Assembly: GCA_900317285.1 (NCBI GenBank)
Contig: ONGA01000009.1
Span: 62,001-126,000 of the forward strand
Source of the DNA: an uncultured Bacteroidales bacterium
GTDB lineage: Bacteria; Bacteroidota; Bacteroidia; Bacteroidales; P3
Direction of reading: 5' to 3'
Length of the DNA stretch: 64,000 bases
Positions within the stretch are counted from its first letter, which is position 1. Each line of letters begins with the position of its first letter. A model generated the notes under the pieces. That model saw only the letters and a list, made by a program, of their open reading frames with translations, made no database searches and had not been told where the DNA came from. The translations under genes were made by a program, and so were the position numbers. Below are positions 31,916 through 46,300 of the stretch, piece after piece.

Positions 31916-34570
31916 ATGAATATCAGCAGTTTCCGCATTCGCGCCAGCTATCCCAACTTCTTCATGGTGAACCTTTATGCCCGTGAAGGACGCGAGATAT
32001 TCAACCACGACAGCGAAGATCCAGACAACCAACTTGAAGGAAACAAACCTGGCACAGTCATCTACCGCCTCCAGGGAGATGACACACCGCATGAGTTTCC
32101 ACCTCGTTGGTACGACATGTACAGACTGCTGAAACTCCGCGATGCCGAACAGCGCCAGTTTCTCGAGCTTCTGCTCCTTGAGCATAACGGAGAAATCAGT
32201 GAAACACAGCGCAAACAGCTCGAGGACATCCGAGACACCTTTCACCGCTATTGTCGCGAGTTTGTGGAAAACAACACCCTTACCGACTCCGACGAACTCA
32301 TTACCACTCTTACTCAAGACGCTGACTTTACCGACGAGGCCATCAGCTACAAAGGGCACATGCTCCTTGACCTCACCCGCAATTGCTACCCCGTTCCCGA
32401 TTTTGTTATCCTGACCGCCAAGTCATTCAATAATCCCGACCATCTGCCAGAACTGCTGAAGCAAGCCATCCGCAACCTGGAGATAATGACCAATTGCCGT
32501 CTCGGTGACACTCGCAACCCCCTCGTTTTCGCCATTCGCTGCGCTATGCCGCAGTACATTCCCGGCCTTATGCCCACGCTCCTCAATATCGGAGTCACAC
32601 GCGAGGCATACAAAGCCCTCAAAGCCAGTTTCGACCCCGGTATGGCAAACCGAGTTTACCTCAGCACCCTCCATACCATCTGCGAGATGCTTGCCATCGA
32701 GCACCATTTCGACACTCCCGACACCAAACTCTCCATTCCTGAGCAACACAGTCGTATTGCCAGCCTTGAAAAGGCCATCAACGAAATTGAGCCGCTTCTA
32801 ATTACTGATGCAAACCACCAGGCGCTTCGACTTACTCAATTTGTCCGCCAGTTCTACATTAACAACCCAGACCTCATCCTCACCTTCATGCAGGGCAAAC
32901 AGGCATTCCCCAGCCTCATTCTCCAACGCATGGTGTGGACCATCGGCAATAACGACTCGTACCCTGGTGTACTCTACAGCCGCCATTCGCGTACCGGTGA
33001 AGGCAAGCAAATTGAGAGTTACCGCAACATTTTCGGTGAAGAAATCATGACAGGCGACGTCACCACAGAAGACCGTGCCTATAGTGACCGTACCGAAATC
33101 CGGCGCCAGTTCCCTGCCGTCTACCATTTCGACCCTCTGCTCAAGAAACTTGAAGCCCGCTACAAGACGCCCGTCACCATCGAATTTGCCGTCGAGTCGC
33201 GTCCCCATCAGCTCAGCCTCTTCTCCGTTCTCCAACTTAACGCCTCGGAAATGACCGGCCGTGCCGCTCTCATTTCCTCCATCGACATGCTTAACGAAGG
33301 GCTCATCGAGGATCAATTCGTGCTCGACCTTATCAAGCCCTATCATCTGCGCCAGATTGTCTCCGCCTCCATCGACGACAATTCCATCTCGCAGCTTCAG
33401 TTCTTCGGCCACGGACTCAGCGTTCTGCCGCGTACCGCCATCTCTGCACGCCTCTGCTTTTCTGTAGCGAAAGCGCGTCACCTAAAGGCCAAAGGCGAGC
33501 GAGTATGCCTCTGTCAGGAGCATTTCGTCCCTCAGGACACCATTACCCTGAACGAACTTGACGCCATACTTTCCATGATGCCCGCAGCCATCCATGTCGT
33601 CACCGCATGTCGAGGCTACGGTATTCCCGCCTTTATGGACCTCCATTCCTACGGCATACGCATTGAAGGAAATTCCATCATTAATGCTGACGGCACCATC
33701 ATCAACGAGGGTGACATGCTCACCATCAGTTCCAAACGGCAAAGCATCTACAAAGGAGAAGCCGACTTTAAGCCCGCCCGCTTCACCAAATACATCGAGG
33801 GTGGCGATGTTGACCTCAACGATGAGGAAAAACTATTCTTCCTCCGTATGAAGAACGCCTATGAACGTTACCAGTCTATTGTCACCTCCAAAGAAACCTC
33901 GTACATCACTGACATCAGCAAACTGGCACGCCTCATCCGTTGCAATCTTCAGAACCAGCCGAAGAAAGCATCCTCCATCGTCAACTCATGGTACGAGTCA
34001 CACCCTGACGAATACGTCGACGGCGTCCTTCAAAGCCGCATGGGCGATCATAATGACCAAGGACGTCTCTTCGACCTCCTTACCGTGAACAACAAAGTAG
34101 ACCTCTTCCGACGTCTACACATTCTCTGCCACTCGCGCAACATTTCGGGTCTCACCGCCGGAAGTTTCATGATAGGACGATTCGTCGCACGCGCATTGCC
34201 ACGAAAGATGTGGAACAGCCTTTCCGATACCGTCGTTGCATTTCTCATGAACGAATATGTCCTCTACGAAAAATACCAACAGGTTTTGCAGGAGGTAGGC
34301 GAGATAAAACTCGCTCGCGCACATTCCCGCATCGAGACCGAAGGCATCGACAACATGGTCGTCCAAAATTTTGAAATGACCACTTTCATTCCCCTTCTCT
34401 ATTCGCAGCATAACTGGGAAACTGTCGCCGAAGAGCTTGAGAAAATGGATCATCAGGACAACACACACCTCCTCATCGAGAAACTCAGCCGCCCCGTCGA
34501 CGAAATCTTCGACCTCTCCACACCTTGGAAGAAGGCCATTGTTGACGACGTCCTACGTGCCAATCCTTAA
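31916..34570 (+). CDS. Divergent pyruvate phosphate dikinase-like protein lacking the PEP/pyruvate barrel
   Basis: 884 residues. Colinear similarity to pyruvate phosphate dikinase is visible: SYKGHMLLDL then YPVPDFVILTAKSF (about 143-170, the ATP-grasp start), RCAMPQYIPGLMPTLLNIG (about 207-225), LQRMVWTIGNNDSYPGVLYS (about 336-355), IEFAVESRPHQLSLF (about 421-435), and a swivel-domain segment AAIHVVTACRGYGIPAF whose His (about 560) aligns with the phospho-His of the GGMTSHAA motif. The C-terminal TIM barrel is absent; residues about 630-884 are a helical region not recognised. It probably transfers a phosphate from ATP to its His, but the acceptor is unknown. Confidence 0.7.
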   Translation: MNISSFRIRASYPNFFMVNLYAREGREIFNHDSEDPDNQLEGNKPGTVIYRLQGDDTPHEFPPRWYDMYRLLKLRDAEQRQFLELLLLEHNGEISETQRKQLEDIRDTFHRYCREFVENNTLTDSDELITTLTQDADFTDEAISYKGHMLLDLTRNCYPVPDFVILTAKSFNNPDHLPELLKQAIRNLEIMTNCRLGDTRNPLVFAIRCAMPQYIPGLMPTLLNIGVTREAYKALKASFDPGMANRVYLSTLHTICEMLAIEHHFDTPDTKLSIPEQHSRIASLEKAINEIEPLLITDANHQALRLTQFVRQFYINNPDLILTFMQGKQAFPSLILQRMVWTIGNNDSYPGVLYSRHSRTGEGKQIESYRNIFGEEIMTGDVTTEDRAYSDRTEIRRQFPAVYHFDPLLKKLEARYKTPVTIEFAVESRPHQLSLFSVLQLNASEMTGRAALISSIDMLNEGLIEDQFVLDLIKPYHLRQIVSASIDDNSISQLQFFGHGLSVLPRTAISARLCFSVAKARHLKAKGERVCLCQEHFVPQDTITLNELDAILSMMPAAIHVVTACRGYGIPAFMDLHSYGIRIEGNSIINADGTIINEGDMLTISSKRQSIYKGEADFKPARFTKYIEGGDVDLNDEEKLFFLRMKNAYERYQSIVTSKETSYITDISKLARLIRCNLQNQPKKASSIVNSWYESHPDEYVDGVLQSRMGDHNDQGRLFDLLTVNNKVDLFRRLHILCHSRNISGLTAGSFMIGRFVARALPRKMWNSLSDTVVAFLMNEYVLYEKYQQVLQEVGEIKLARAHSRIETEGIDNMVVQNFEMTTFIPLLYSQHNWETVAEELEKMDHQDNTHLLIEKLSRPVDEIFDLSTPWKKAIVDDVLRANP

Positions 34571-34575
34571 CAGCC

Positions 34576-38452
<3,877 letters not shown>

Positions 38453-38480
38453 CTTAAACCTTAAACTTTAAACCTTAAAC
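38453..38480. repeat. ACCTTAAA-type simple repeat upstream of dapF
   Basis: Tandem 7-bp units of the ACCTTAA/ACTTTAA type fill the dnaX-dapF gap and extend a few bases into the dapF start codon. Same family as 42919-42955, 48619-48702 and 57809-57857. Confidence 0.85.
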
Positions 38481-38485
38481 CTTAA

Positions 38486-39082
38486 TTAATAATCAATCAT
38501 CGGAAACAGCTTCCGCAATTCCACCATCTGGGGATTCTTCCCCATCATGGCGGCAAACTTGTCGTCGGGAGAATAAACCACTTCCTCCTTGCTCACAAAT
38601 AGCGGGTTCACCCTGCAATCCAACATCCGCATACCCGTCTTTTCCCGCAAGAACTCCATCACGTCAATCTTGTGGGGTTTGAACTCCTCGGCGAAATAGA
38701 CCGTTGTCGCATCCACTTCAAACATCCCGTTCGTCTCACCCATCTTCGGAGTCCCGTTCACCATAACCTCCTCCAACTTCAACTCCTTGGCGGCTTCATT
38801 CCACCATCGCTCCAGTGTCTCCTGCGTCAGCGGCTCTACATCGGTCACCCGATGGGCGCTCTCCTCAACATCCTCCACCGTTGTCTTGATCGAAATACCC
38901 GAAATCGACGGAATACCGGGAGGCGGCAACGTGGCAGTATCCTTTCGTGGCGCAACAGGCTTGGACACTGCCGCAACAGCCGGAACCGCAACAGGTTTGG
39001 TCACTGCTGCGTCGGCCGAATTCTCATTTTTCAATTTTGAATTCTCAATTTTCTCCGTGCCTGCCTCGCGGCCTCTTGCAAT
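38486..39082 (-). CDS. dnaX: dnaX downstream part: tau-like C-terminal region, in frame after an amber codon
   Basis: After the TAG at 39085-39083 the same frame stays open for 198 codons. It begins IARGREAGTEKIENSKLKNE, a linker partly made of a GAATTCTCAATTTT-type repeat, followed by a Pro/Ala/Val-rich section and a folded C-terminal domain (TQETLERWWNEAAKELKLE; PHKIDVMEFLREKTGMRM) ending in KNPQMVELRKLFPMIDY, which resembles the conserved end of Bacteroidota DnaX. With read-through the product would be about 566 residues, a normal full length. A TTG at 39034 could allow internal initiation. The open frame and conserved end argue against old decay. Confidence 0.75.
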   Translation of the reverse strand: MARGREAGTEKIENSKLKNENSADAAVTKPVAVPAVAAVSKPVAPRKDTATLPPPGIPSISGISIKTTVEDVEESAHRVTDVEPLTQETLERWWNEAAKELKLEEVMVNGTPKMGETNGMFEVDATTVYFAEEFKPHKIDVMEFLREKTGMRMLDCRVNPLFVSKEEVVYSPDDKFAAMMGKNPQMVELRKLFPMIDY

Positions 39083-40186
39083 CTATCCCTGCGGCATCGA
39101 GACCGTCGCCATCTTCATCAGGCAGACCTCGACAAACAGGTTCTTGTTGTTCGCCTCGCGGAAACGGTATTCATAATCCGATGCAATGTTCAGGAACTTC
39201 AACAGCAGGGGCAAACCGCACGCCTGTGCCTGCTGGCCGTAGCGCACCTGCAGCGACTGTCCGCCCTCTATCAACTTCAGCGTCTGCGGATCCAGGCTCA
39301 CCATCAGGTTCCTCACATGCTCGCACAGACCCGTCAGGAAATGCTGGCCACCGAAGCCCTTGCCAATCACCTCCTGGTATAGCAGCAGCGACTGGCTCAT
39401 ATTCCCCTCACGCAAATAATCCGTCAAACGGAAATAATAGTCCGAATCCAGCACATTCAGGTTCTCCAGCACACCCTGATACGTCAGGTTTCCTCCGGTG
39501 AAATTCACCAGCTGGTCGAAAATCGACAACGCATCGCGCAGTCCACCCTCGGCCTTGCGGGAAATCACCTCCAGCGCACCCTCTTCATACTTCACCCCCT
39601 CGCTGTCGGCCACAAACTTCAGGTGCTTCACAATGTCCTCGTTCTCGATGCGCTTGAAGTCGAACACCTGGCAACGGCTCAAAATCGTCGGGATAATCTT
39701 GTGCTTCTCCGTGGTCGCCAAAATAAACTTCGCATACGTCGGCGGCTCCTCGAGCGTCTTCAGGAAAGCATTGAAAGCCGCTGCACTCAGCATGTGCACC
39801 TCGTCGATGATGTACACCTTGTACTTTCCCGTCTGCGGCGGAATATACACCTGCTTCACCAGCTCGCGCATATTGTCGACCGAGTTGTTCGAGGCGGCGT
39901 CGAGTTCGAAGATGCTCATCGACGCACCCTCGTTGAAACTCCGGCAACTCGCGCACTCGTTGCAGGCCTCACCGTCGGCGGTGCGGTGCTCGCAATTGAT
40001 CGTCTTCGCAAGGATTCGCGCACACGTCGTCTTACCCACGCCGCGCGGGCCGCAGAAGAGGAATGCCTGCGGCAGCTGGCCCGTGGCGATGGCGTTCTTC
40101 AGCGTCCTCGTGATATGATCCTGACCCACCACGCTGGCAAACGTCGTGGGACGGTACTTCCTTGCCGATACTACAAAATTATCCAT
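39083..40186 (-). CDS. dnaX: DNA polymerase III subunit gamma/tau, ATPase part (gamma-like)
   Basis: 367 residues from MDNFVVSARKYRPTTFASVV; an upstream in-frame ATG is rejected because the promoter lies between. Clamp-loader motifs: Walker A CGPRGVGKTTCAR near 44, zinc-binding CNECASCRSF near 75, DEVHMLS near 122 and the SRC arginine-finger motif in TILSRCQVFDF near 165. Domain III continues to NNKNLFVEVCLMKMA, where the frame meets TAG after SMPQG. The product thus matches the E. coli gamma form, made there by frameshift. It loads the sliding clamp. It heads the dnaX-dapF-ligA-PagL-like group. Confidence 0.93.
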   Translation of the reverse strand: MDNFVVSARKYRPTTFASVVGQDHITRTLKNAIATGQLPQAFLFCGPRGVGKTTCARILAKTINCEHRTADGEACNECASCRSFNEGASMSIFELDAASNNSVDNMRELVKQVYIPPQTGKYKVYIIDEVHMLSAAAFNAFLKTLEEPPTYAKFILATTEKHKIIPTILSRCQVFDFKRIENEDIVKHLKFVADSEGVKYEEGALEVISRKAEGGLRDALSIFDQLVNFTGGNLTYQGVLENLNVLDSDYYFRLTDYLREGNMSQSLLLYQEVIGKGFGGQHFLTGLCEHVRNLMVSLDPQTLKLIEGGQSLQVRYGQQAQACGLPLLLKFLNIASDYEYRFREANNKNLFVEVCLMKMATVSMPQG

Positions 40187-40211
40187 CTTACTCTTACACT
40201 TTTTGGGAGTG

Positions 40212-40242
40212 CAAAAATACGAAAAATTTACAAACTGACCAA
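40212..40242 (-). promoter_or_regulatory. Promoter of dnaX
   Basis: TATTTTTG (40219-40212) on the minus strand, with TTG (40242-40240) 20 nt upstream; 25 nt before the dnaX ATG. Confidence 0.7.
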
Positions 40243-40283
40243 AAAAAGTTGGCGGCCGCAGGCTTTTTCGCCTGCGGCCGCCA
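40241..40283 (-). terminator. Terminator after clpB
   Basis: Perfect 14-bp stem TGGCGGCCGCAGGC/GCCTGCGGCCGCCA with a 6-nt loop; the minus strand then reads ACTTTTTTT. The T-run overlaps the -33 element of the dnaX promoter. Confidence 0.92.
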
Positions 40284-40308
40284 TTCATTAACGGTCAATT
40301 CACGATAA

Positions 40309-42912
40309 TTAACGTTCTCCTTTTGAGTTCGGATTATAGAACACGAACTGGCCGTCGATGACGTCGATGATGATGGTCTCGCTGCTGTGGATTTTGCCTT
40401 CGAGGAGCTGGCGGCTCATCTCGTTGAGTATCTCGCGCTGGATGACACGCTTCACCGGGCGGGCACCCATGGCGGGGTCGTAGCCCACTTCGGCCAGGCG
40501 GTTCACAGCCTCGTCGGTCGCCGAGATGGTTATCTCGTTCTGCTCGAGCATCTTCGCCACACTGCGCAGCTGGATGCGGACGATGTCCTTTATCTGGTTC
40601 TGCGTCAACGGCTGGAACATGATAATCTCGTCGATACGGTTCAGGAACTCGGGACGTATCCTCTGCTTCAGCATCTCCATCACGGCCTTCTTGGTCTCGT
40701 CGAGGTCATATTGCGAGGGTACACCGTTCTCCAGCTTCTCGCGGATAATCTCGCTGCCCATGTTCGAGGTCATGATGATGATGGTGTTCTTGAAGTCGCA
40801 CGTGCGGCCCTTGTTGTCGGTCAGGCGGCCGTCCTCGAGCACCTGCAGCAGGATGTTGAACACGTCGGGATGCGCCTTCTCAATCTCATCGAACAGCACA
40901 ATGCTGTAGGGTTTGCGGCGCACAGCCTCGGTCAGCTGCCCGCTCTCGTCGTAGCCCACGTACCCTGGAGGTGCTCCGATAAGTCTACTCACACTGTGGC
41001 GCTCCTGATACTCACTCATGTCGATACGCACCATCATGTTCTCGTCGTCGAAGAGCACCTCGGCGAGGGCTTTCGCCAACTCGGTCTTGCCGACACCCGT
41101 GGTGCCCAGGAAAATGAAACTGCCGATAGGGCGCTTGCCGTCACTGAGGCCCGCACGGCTGCGGCGAACGGCATTGGCTATCACGCTGATGGCCTCATCC
41201 TGACCCACCACACGCTTGTGCAGCTCGTCCTCGAGGTGCAGCAGCCGCTCGCGCTCGCTCTGCAGCATGCGCGTCACCGGGATGCCGGTCCACTTCGAGA
41301 CCACCTCGGCAATCTGCTCGCTGTCCACCTCCTCGTTGATCATCGCGTTGTCGGCCTGCATCTCCTTGAGGCGTGCCTTGAGCTCCTCGACCTTCTTCTC
41401 GGCCTCCTTGATGCGGCCGTAGCGCAGTTCGGCCACCTTGCCGTAGTCGCCCGCACGCTCGGCCTGCTCGGCCTCGAACTTGTAGCTTTCGATATTCTTC
41501 ACCTCGGCCTGAATCTCCTCGACGATGCTCTTCTCGTTCTGCCAGCGGGCCTTCATCTGGTCGCGCTGCTCGCGTAGAGAGCCGAGTTCCTTGTCGATCT
41601 GGGCAATCTTGTCCTGGTCGTTCTCCCTCTTGATGGCCTCCCGCTCAATCTCCAGCTGACGGATACGGCGTTCAATCTCATCAAGCTCTTCGGGCACCGA
41701 GTCAATCTCCAGACGCAGCTTGGCTGCCGCCTCGTCGATCAGGTCGATGGCCTTGTCGGGCAGGAATCGGTCGCTGATGTAGCGGTGGCTCAACTCGGCG
41801 GCGGCAATGATGGCCTCGTCCTTGATCCTCACGCGGTGGTGCACCTCGTAGCGCTCCTTCAGGCCTCGCAGGATGCTGATGGTGTCCGGCACCGACGGCT
41901 CGTCGATCAGCACACTCTGGAACCTGCGCTCCAGGGCCTTGTCCTTCTCGAAATACTTCTGGTACTCGGCCAGCGTCGTTGCGCCGATGGCACGCAGCTC
42001 GCCTCTTGCCAGTGCGGGCTTCAGGATATTGGCGGCATCCATAGCACCCTCTCCTCCACCGGCACCCACCAGCGTGTGGATCTCGTCGATAAAGAGGATA
42101 ATCTCGCCGTCGGCCTCGTTAATCTCGCGGATGACAGACTTGAGCCTCTCCTCGAACTCGCCCTTGTACTTCGCGCCAGCGATCAGGGCGCCCATGTCGA
42201 GACTGTAGATAGTCTTGCTCTTCAGATTCTCCGCCACGTCGCCGCTGACGATACGCTGCGCCAGCCCCTCGGCGATAGCCGTCTTACCCACGCCCGGCTC
42301 GCCGATCAGGATGGGGTTGTTCTTCGTGCGGCGCGATAGAATCTGCAGCACGCGGCGAATCTCCTCGTCGCGCCCGATCACCGGGTCCAGCTTGCCCGCC
42401 TGCGCCAGCTGGTTCAGGTTCTTGGCGTACTTGCCCAGGGCGTTCATCGTCCCCTCCTGGTTCTGGCTCGTCACCTTGCTGCCCTTGCGCAGATCCTGGA
42501 TGGCGGCCAGCAACGCCTTCTCGCTCACCCCCGCGTCCTTCAGCAGCTGGCTCACGCGGTCCCTTCCGCTGAGGATACCCAGCAGCAGATGCTCCACGCT
42601 GACGAACTCGTCGTTCATCTTCGTGGCGCGCTGGCTGGCGGCCACCAGCGCCTGGTTGGCGTCGGAGCTCAGATAGACCTGCCCTCCACTCACGTGCGGC
42701 ATACTGTTTAAGATATCGTCCACCTGCTGCGTCAGGCGGGGGATGTTCACCTCCATCTTCTTCAGGAGGTAGGGCGTCACATTCTCGTCCTCCGAGAGGA
42801 GCCCCTTCAGCAGGTGCGCCGTCTCGATGGCCGGATGCTGCCCTCCCAGGGCAACCTCCTGCGCCTTCTGCACGGCCTCCTGCGCTTTGATTGTGAACTT
42901 GTCTAAAGTCAT
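40309..42912 (-). CDS. clpB: ATP-dependent disaggregase ClpB
   Basis: 867 residues, standard length. N-terminal domain (about 1-150), first AAA+ module with Walker [16 protein letters not shown] near 205, the coiled-coil middle domain (about 410-530) and second AAA+ module with [16 protein letters not shown] near 605, followed by the [11 protein letters not shown] pore loop. There is no ClpP-binding IGF loop, as expected for ClpB. It works with DnaK to dissolve aggregates. A simple repeat tract sits just upstream of the start; no clear TAnnTTTG box was found there. Confidence 0.98.
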   Translation of the reverse strand: MTLDKFTIKAQEAVQKAQEVALGGQHPAIETAHLLKGLLSEDENVTPYLLKKMEVNIPRLTQQVDDILNSMPHVSGGQVYLSSDANQALVAASQRATKMNDEFVSVEHLLLGILSGRDRVSQLLKDAGVSEKALLAAIQDLRKGSKVTSQNQEGTMNALGKYAKNLNQLAQAGKLDPVIGRDEEIRRVLQILSRRTKNNPILIGEPGVGKTAIAEGLAQRIVSGDVAENLKSKTIYSLDMGALIAGAKYKGEFEERLKSVIREINEADGEIILFIDEIHTLVGAGGGEGAMDAANILKPALARGELRAIGATTLAEYQKYFEKDKALERRFQSVLIDEPSVPDTISILRGLKERYEVHHRVRIKDEAIIAAAELSHRYISDRFLPDKAIDLIDEAAAKLRLEIDSVPEELDEIERRIRQLEIEREAIKRENDQDKIAQIDKELGSLREQRDQMKARWQNEKSIVEEIQAEVKNIESYKFEAEQAERAGDYGKVAELRYGRIKEAEKKVEELKARLKEMQADNAMINEEVDSEQIAEVVSKWTGIPVTRMLQSERERLLHLEDELHKRVVGQDEAISVIANAVRRSRAGLSDGKRPIGSFIFLGTTGVGKTELAKALAEVLFDDENMMVRIDMSEYQERHSVSRLIGAPPGYVGYDESGQLTEAVRRKPYSIVLFDEIEKAHPDVFNILLQVLEDGRLTDNKGRTCDFKNTIIIMTSNMGSEIIREKLENGVPSQYDLDETKKAVMEMLKQRIRPEFLNRIDEIIMFQPLTQNQIKDIVRIQLRSVAKMLEQNEITISATDEAVNRLAEVGYDPAMGARPVKRVIQREILNEMSRQLLEGKIHSSETIIIDVIDGQFVFYNPNSKGER

Positions 42913-42918
42913 AATTAT

Positions 42919-42955
42919 AAGGTTTAAGGTTTACAGTTTACGGTTTAAGGGTTAA
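42919..42955. repeat. GGTTTAAGGTTTACAGTTTA simple repeat upstream of clpB
   Basis: Tandem 7-bp units of GGTTTAA/AGTTTAC type begin 7 bp before the clpB start. The 485-bp gap 42913-43397 holds no supported gene; it contains this repeat, a plus-strand promoter (43049-43078) and array C. Confidence 0.85.
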
Positions 42956-43048
42956 TCACTCACACATTCACGCATCCTCACCCTTTGCAACAACCGTACC
43001 AAAGGGGAAGGACTGACAAATTGGCAGAAAAGATGGCAGTAAAAAAGT

Positions 43049-43078
43049 TTGCCAGTTCAAATAAGTTTTGTACATTTG
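43049..43078 (+). promoter_or_regulatory. Consensus plus-strand promoter with no gene behind it
   Basis: TTG (43049-43051) and TACATTTG (43071-43078) with exactly 19 nt between. The next plus-strand gene is more than 5 kb away. Downstream, GAAAATCA (43097) and TGATTTTC (43146) can pair, so a small RNA is possible. Confidence 0.6.
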
Positions 43079-43192
43079 CAGTCGGGAAATCATTTCGAAA
43101 ATCAAAATAGAAGCTGACTATCAGAAAGATAACTATTTGCAGTACTGATTTTCAAAACAATACATTCCTTTAATTCACAAAAGACTATGGAC

Positions 43193-43293
43193 GGTAACTC
43201 TATACTAGGTCTATGGTACCTCTATTGTAACTCTATGGTAGGTCTATGGATGATAGTATATCGCTCCTATGTCGCTCCTATGATGCACCTATG
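43193..43293. repeat. 11-bp phased repeat array C
   Basis: Units of 11 bp: GGTAACTCTAT, ACTAGGTCTAT, GGTACCTCTAT, TGTAACTCTAT, GGTAGGTCTAT, one 12-bp unit, then ATCGCTCCTAT, GTCGCTCCTAT and GATGCACCTAT. It shares unit types and order with array A (6932-7010). Confidence 0.9.
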
Positions 43294-43397
43294 CAAAAAG
43301 TATGTGACCACACCACCCGCAGAAGGTGTTTTAGGATTCGGGGTGGTTCACATGGAACCTTTAGTTACAACCAATCCCGGTTCCATATTTTCAAATA

Positions 43398-46300
43398 TTA
43401 TTTCCTTAAAACAATATTTGCAAGGCAAACCGCTGTTTCCTGGGGCTCTTCACGGGGTCGCCAAGCCAGGATGTAGCTCACTTCGGCATCAGAGACGGTA
43501 TAGCCTTTTTCTTCCAACTCTTTGAGGCGTTCACGCATGGCCTTTGAAAGAGAGGCTATATAATCCCCCTGCTGGGTAATCAAATAGCCATTTTTATAGT
43601 TCAGTTTATCACCACTTCGCAAGCGGAGGACCTGTTCCTTCCTTTCGCGGAAGTAATCGAGCCATACATCTTTCATGGAGAGCGAGAGGACTATTGTCGG
43701 CTGTGCGGAAAGGAACGAAGTATCGTTGTAGATGAACAAATTATGCTTGGCACGGGTAATGCCGACGTAGATGGCTCGGAGCATGTTCGTATCCATATCG
43801 CGAATACCTCCAAGCAGCAAATGAACGGTGTTGAACTCGCGACCTTTAGCTTTGTGAATGGTACTGACGAAGACAGTATTGTCTTCTGTGGAGACAAAAT
43901 CCTCGATACTCGATTCGAGAGCGAACTCACGCAAGTCGCTCCGATAGTAGGTTTTGTGGATAGTCTCAAAGTCGGCAAAGAACTGTCGCACGGCATCGAG
44001 GCAATTACTAGTGGCATAGGCCTCTTCGGTCCGACGTTTAGCTCTGTCCCATTGCTCTGGGCTGACGGTACCGTCCTCTGATTGCCCAAGTTGCTTAAAG
44101 AAATAGCGTACCTCAGCCAGATTGATGAAGCGAAAATCGTCGGTGGCCTGAATCATGCGGACATGCTTTCCCTGCAGACGCAACAAATGGGCGACTTGAA
44201 GGGTCTGCTCATTGGTGACAGTAAGCACAGCGGGGGTACCATTTGAAATTGAAAATTGGACAGCCGTATCAACAACACCCATTTCGTTGCTTACCGCAAC
44301 GATAGGTGTCTGCTTCATGCGATTGGGAATCTGCTGCACGAAGCGGTTGGCATAGTCGACAATTGTACGGTCGGAGCGGTAGTTGTCAGTAAGTTCATAG
44401 AGGGTAGCACCATGGTCGGTAATGAGCGAGCGCAAATGAGCAGAGTCGCTTCCTCTAAAGGCATAGATATTCTGGTCGTCGTCACCTACAGCAATGATAC
44501 GCATATCCTCGTTGCACTGCATAAGAGCTTTTACCAGACGGAAATCGTCGGCGCCCATATCCTGCGCTTCATCAATAACGAGAACACTCTTGGCAATCTT
44601 ACTTTCCTCCACCTCTCCGTTCTCAATCATTTCAGCCGCACGCCCCACCACACTCTCTGCCTCCTCAAGCGACCCTTGTCGGCCAATAAGGTCGAAACTA
44701 TAGGAATGAAAGGTTTTGATATCTACATAGTGCGCGGCGTTTCCGACCAACTCGATGAGCCGTTTCTTGAACTCGGTGGCGGCAGCCCGCGAGAAAGTGA
44801 GCATCAGTAGTTGCTCATGTTTCACGTCCTCCATCAACAGCAGTGAAGCCAGTTTGTGTACCAACACGCGGGTCTTCCCACTACCTGGTCCAGCAGCCAC
44901 AACAATGTATTTGCTTTGCTTGTCGTCGATTATCTGGCGTTGATGTTCGCTGAGAGTGCCAAATATTTGCTCGTATTTTGCTGGAGTGATATTCTTGCCA
45001 ATCTGTTTACGACGCTCACCTTTGAAATATTTTCCGATGAAGGTGCGGTAGTCCATGAGGAAATAATCGCTGACGAATTGAAGGGCAGCATCATAGTCGC
45101 GCACCATCATGTTAGCATATTCGCCAACGATGTGAATCTGCTGTATCCGCTGGCGGTAGAATTCATCTAGCAAACGGTATTGCTCCTTACCATAACGGGT
45201 TCGTGGTTCAACAAGACGATGCAACTGCATGGTGCTATATATTACCATGAATCCGCCTTCGATCTTCAGTAATCCAGTCCGCGAAAGGTAGAGTAGAGCC
45301 TCCTCCATGTCGGCCAATGAAGGCTTGTCTTTATTGTCAAAGGTGAAACCCTGTAGGGTTGCGTTGTACTGTTCCAGCAATTCAACCATAGAGAAGGTGG
45401 TCATCTTGTTGCTATCCGATGAGGCGAGCGTACTCAATGTTTTAGCAACAAAACGGCATAGGTCAACGCGACGTTCGAAGCGACCAAGTGTCGTTTCGCG
45501 GTCAACTTGCAAACGCACGGTGACGCTGTCTATAGTAGAATGATGTTCCTGTTTGTAAATGTATCCTTTCGTACTAAGGAAATGCAGTAGTGTCCGCAAC
45601 GTTTTTATCGTACATCGGGCGTTTCCAGCTGATTGCGCCTCGGTATTGAGTTGTTTATAGTTGTATGTGCTGTCTTCTTCTACTATTTTATCCAACAGGA
45701 ATCGCTCAATCTTCAAAACATCTTCAAGACTACGCGTAATATTGGCACGGTCGATATAGGCTTTCATGTCCTGTGCGTCGGCTAAAATACCCTCCTGCCG
45801 CATCAAGTTGACGCAGCGCACCACCGTCTCTTTTGTCATCCCAAGAATGTCCGCCAAATAATCAATACGGCTCTCCGCATCTGCTCCCCGACCGCTTGCG
45901 GTTGCACGGCTGCTGATAAGCAAGCTTATCACACGTGCAGATTCCTCACGTGTAATTTCGTCGAAGAGCGTAGAAGCCGTCAGGCGATTGCGGGCTTCGT
46001 CCATAGAGCTCACCATGATGCCGGTGGCAAAGACATGAGGGGCATTGCATCCCCGACGGATGTAACCTGCTTCTTCCAAAGCGGTGATGGCCCCCTTTAC
46101 ACGGGTCTCGATATCGTTTCCATCATCGTCGTTCCATCCTGCCTGCCGAGCTATTTCCAAGGGCGAGCAACTGACATTGTCGCGTTTCTTAGTCAAATCC
46201 CTGATGGATTTCCATACTTGCTGTATCTCGCTGAGGGAAAGTTTTGTCTGGTTGAGCAGGATGAAATGTTTATCCAGATCGTCGTCGCTATAAAGCACGT

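Noticed and set aside
39083..39085. Genome-wide reassignment of TAG as a sense codon
   Set aside because: galE and the gene at 7101-7949 end in TAG at the expected C-terminus, with hairpins or repeats directly after.
43187..43525. A 112-codon plus-strand open frame behind an exact promoter
   Set aside because: Its codons are the 11-bp repeats of array C and its end overlaps the 3' end of the helicase gene; it does not look like a protein.
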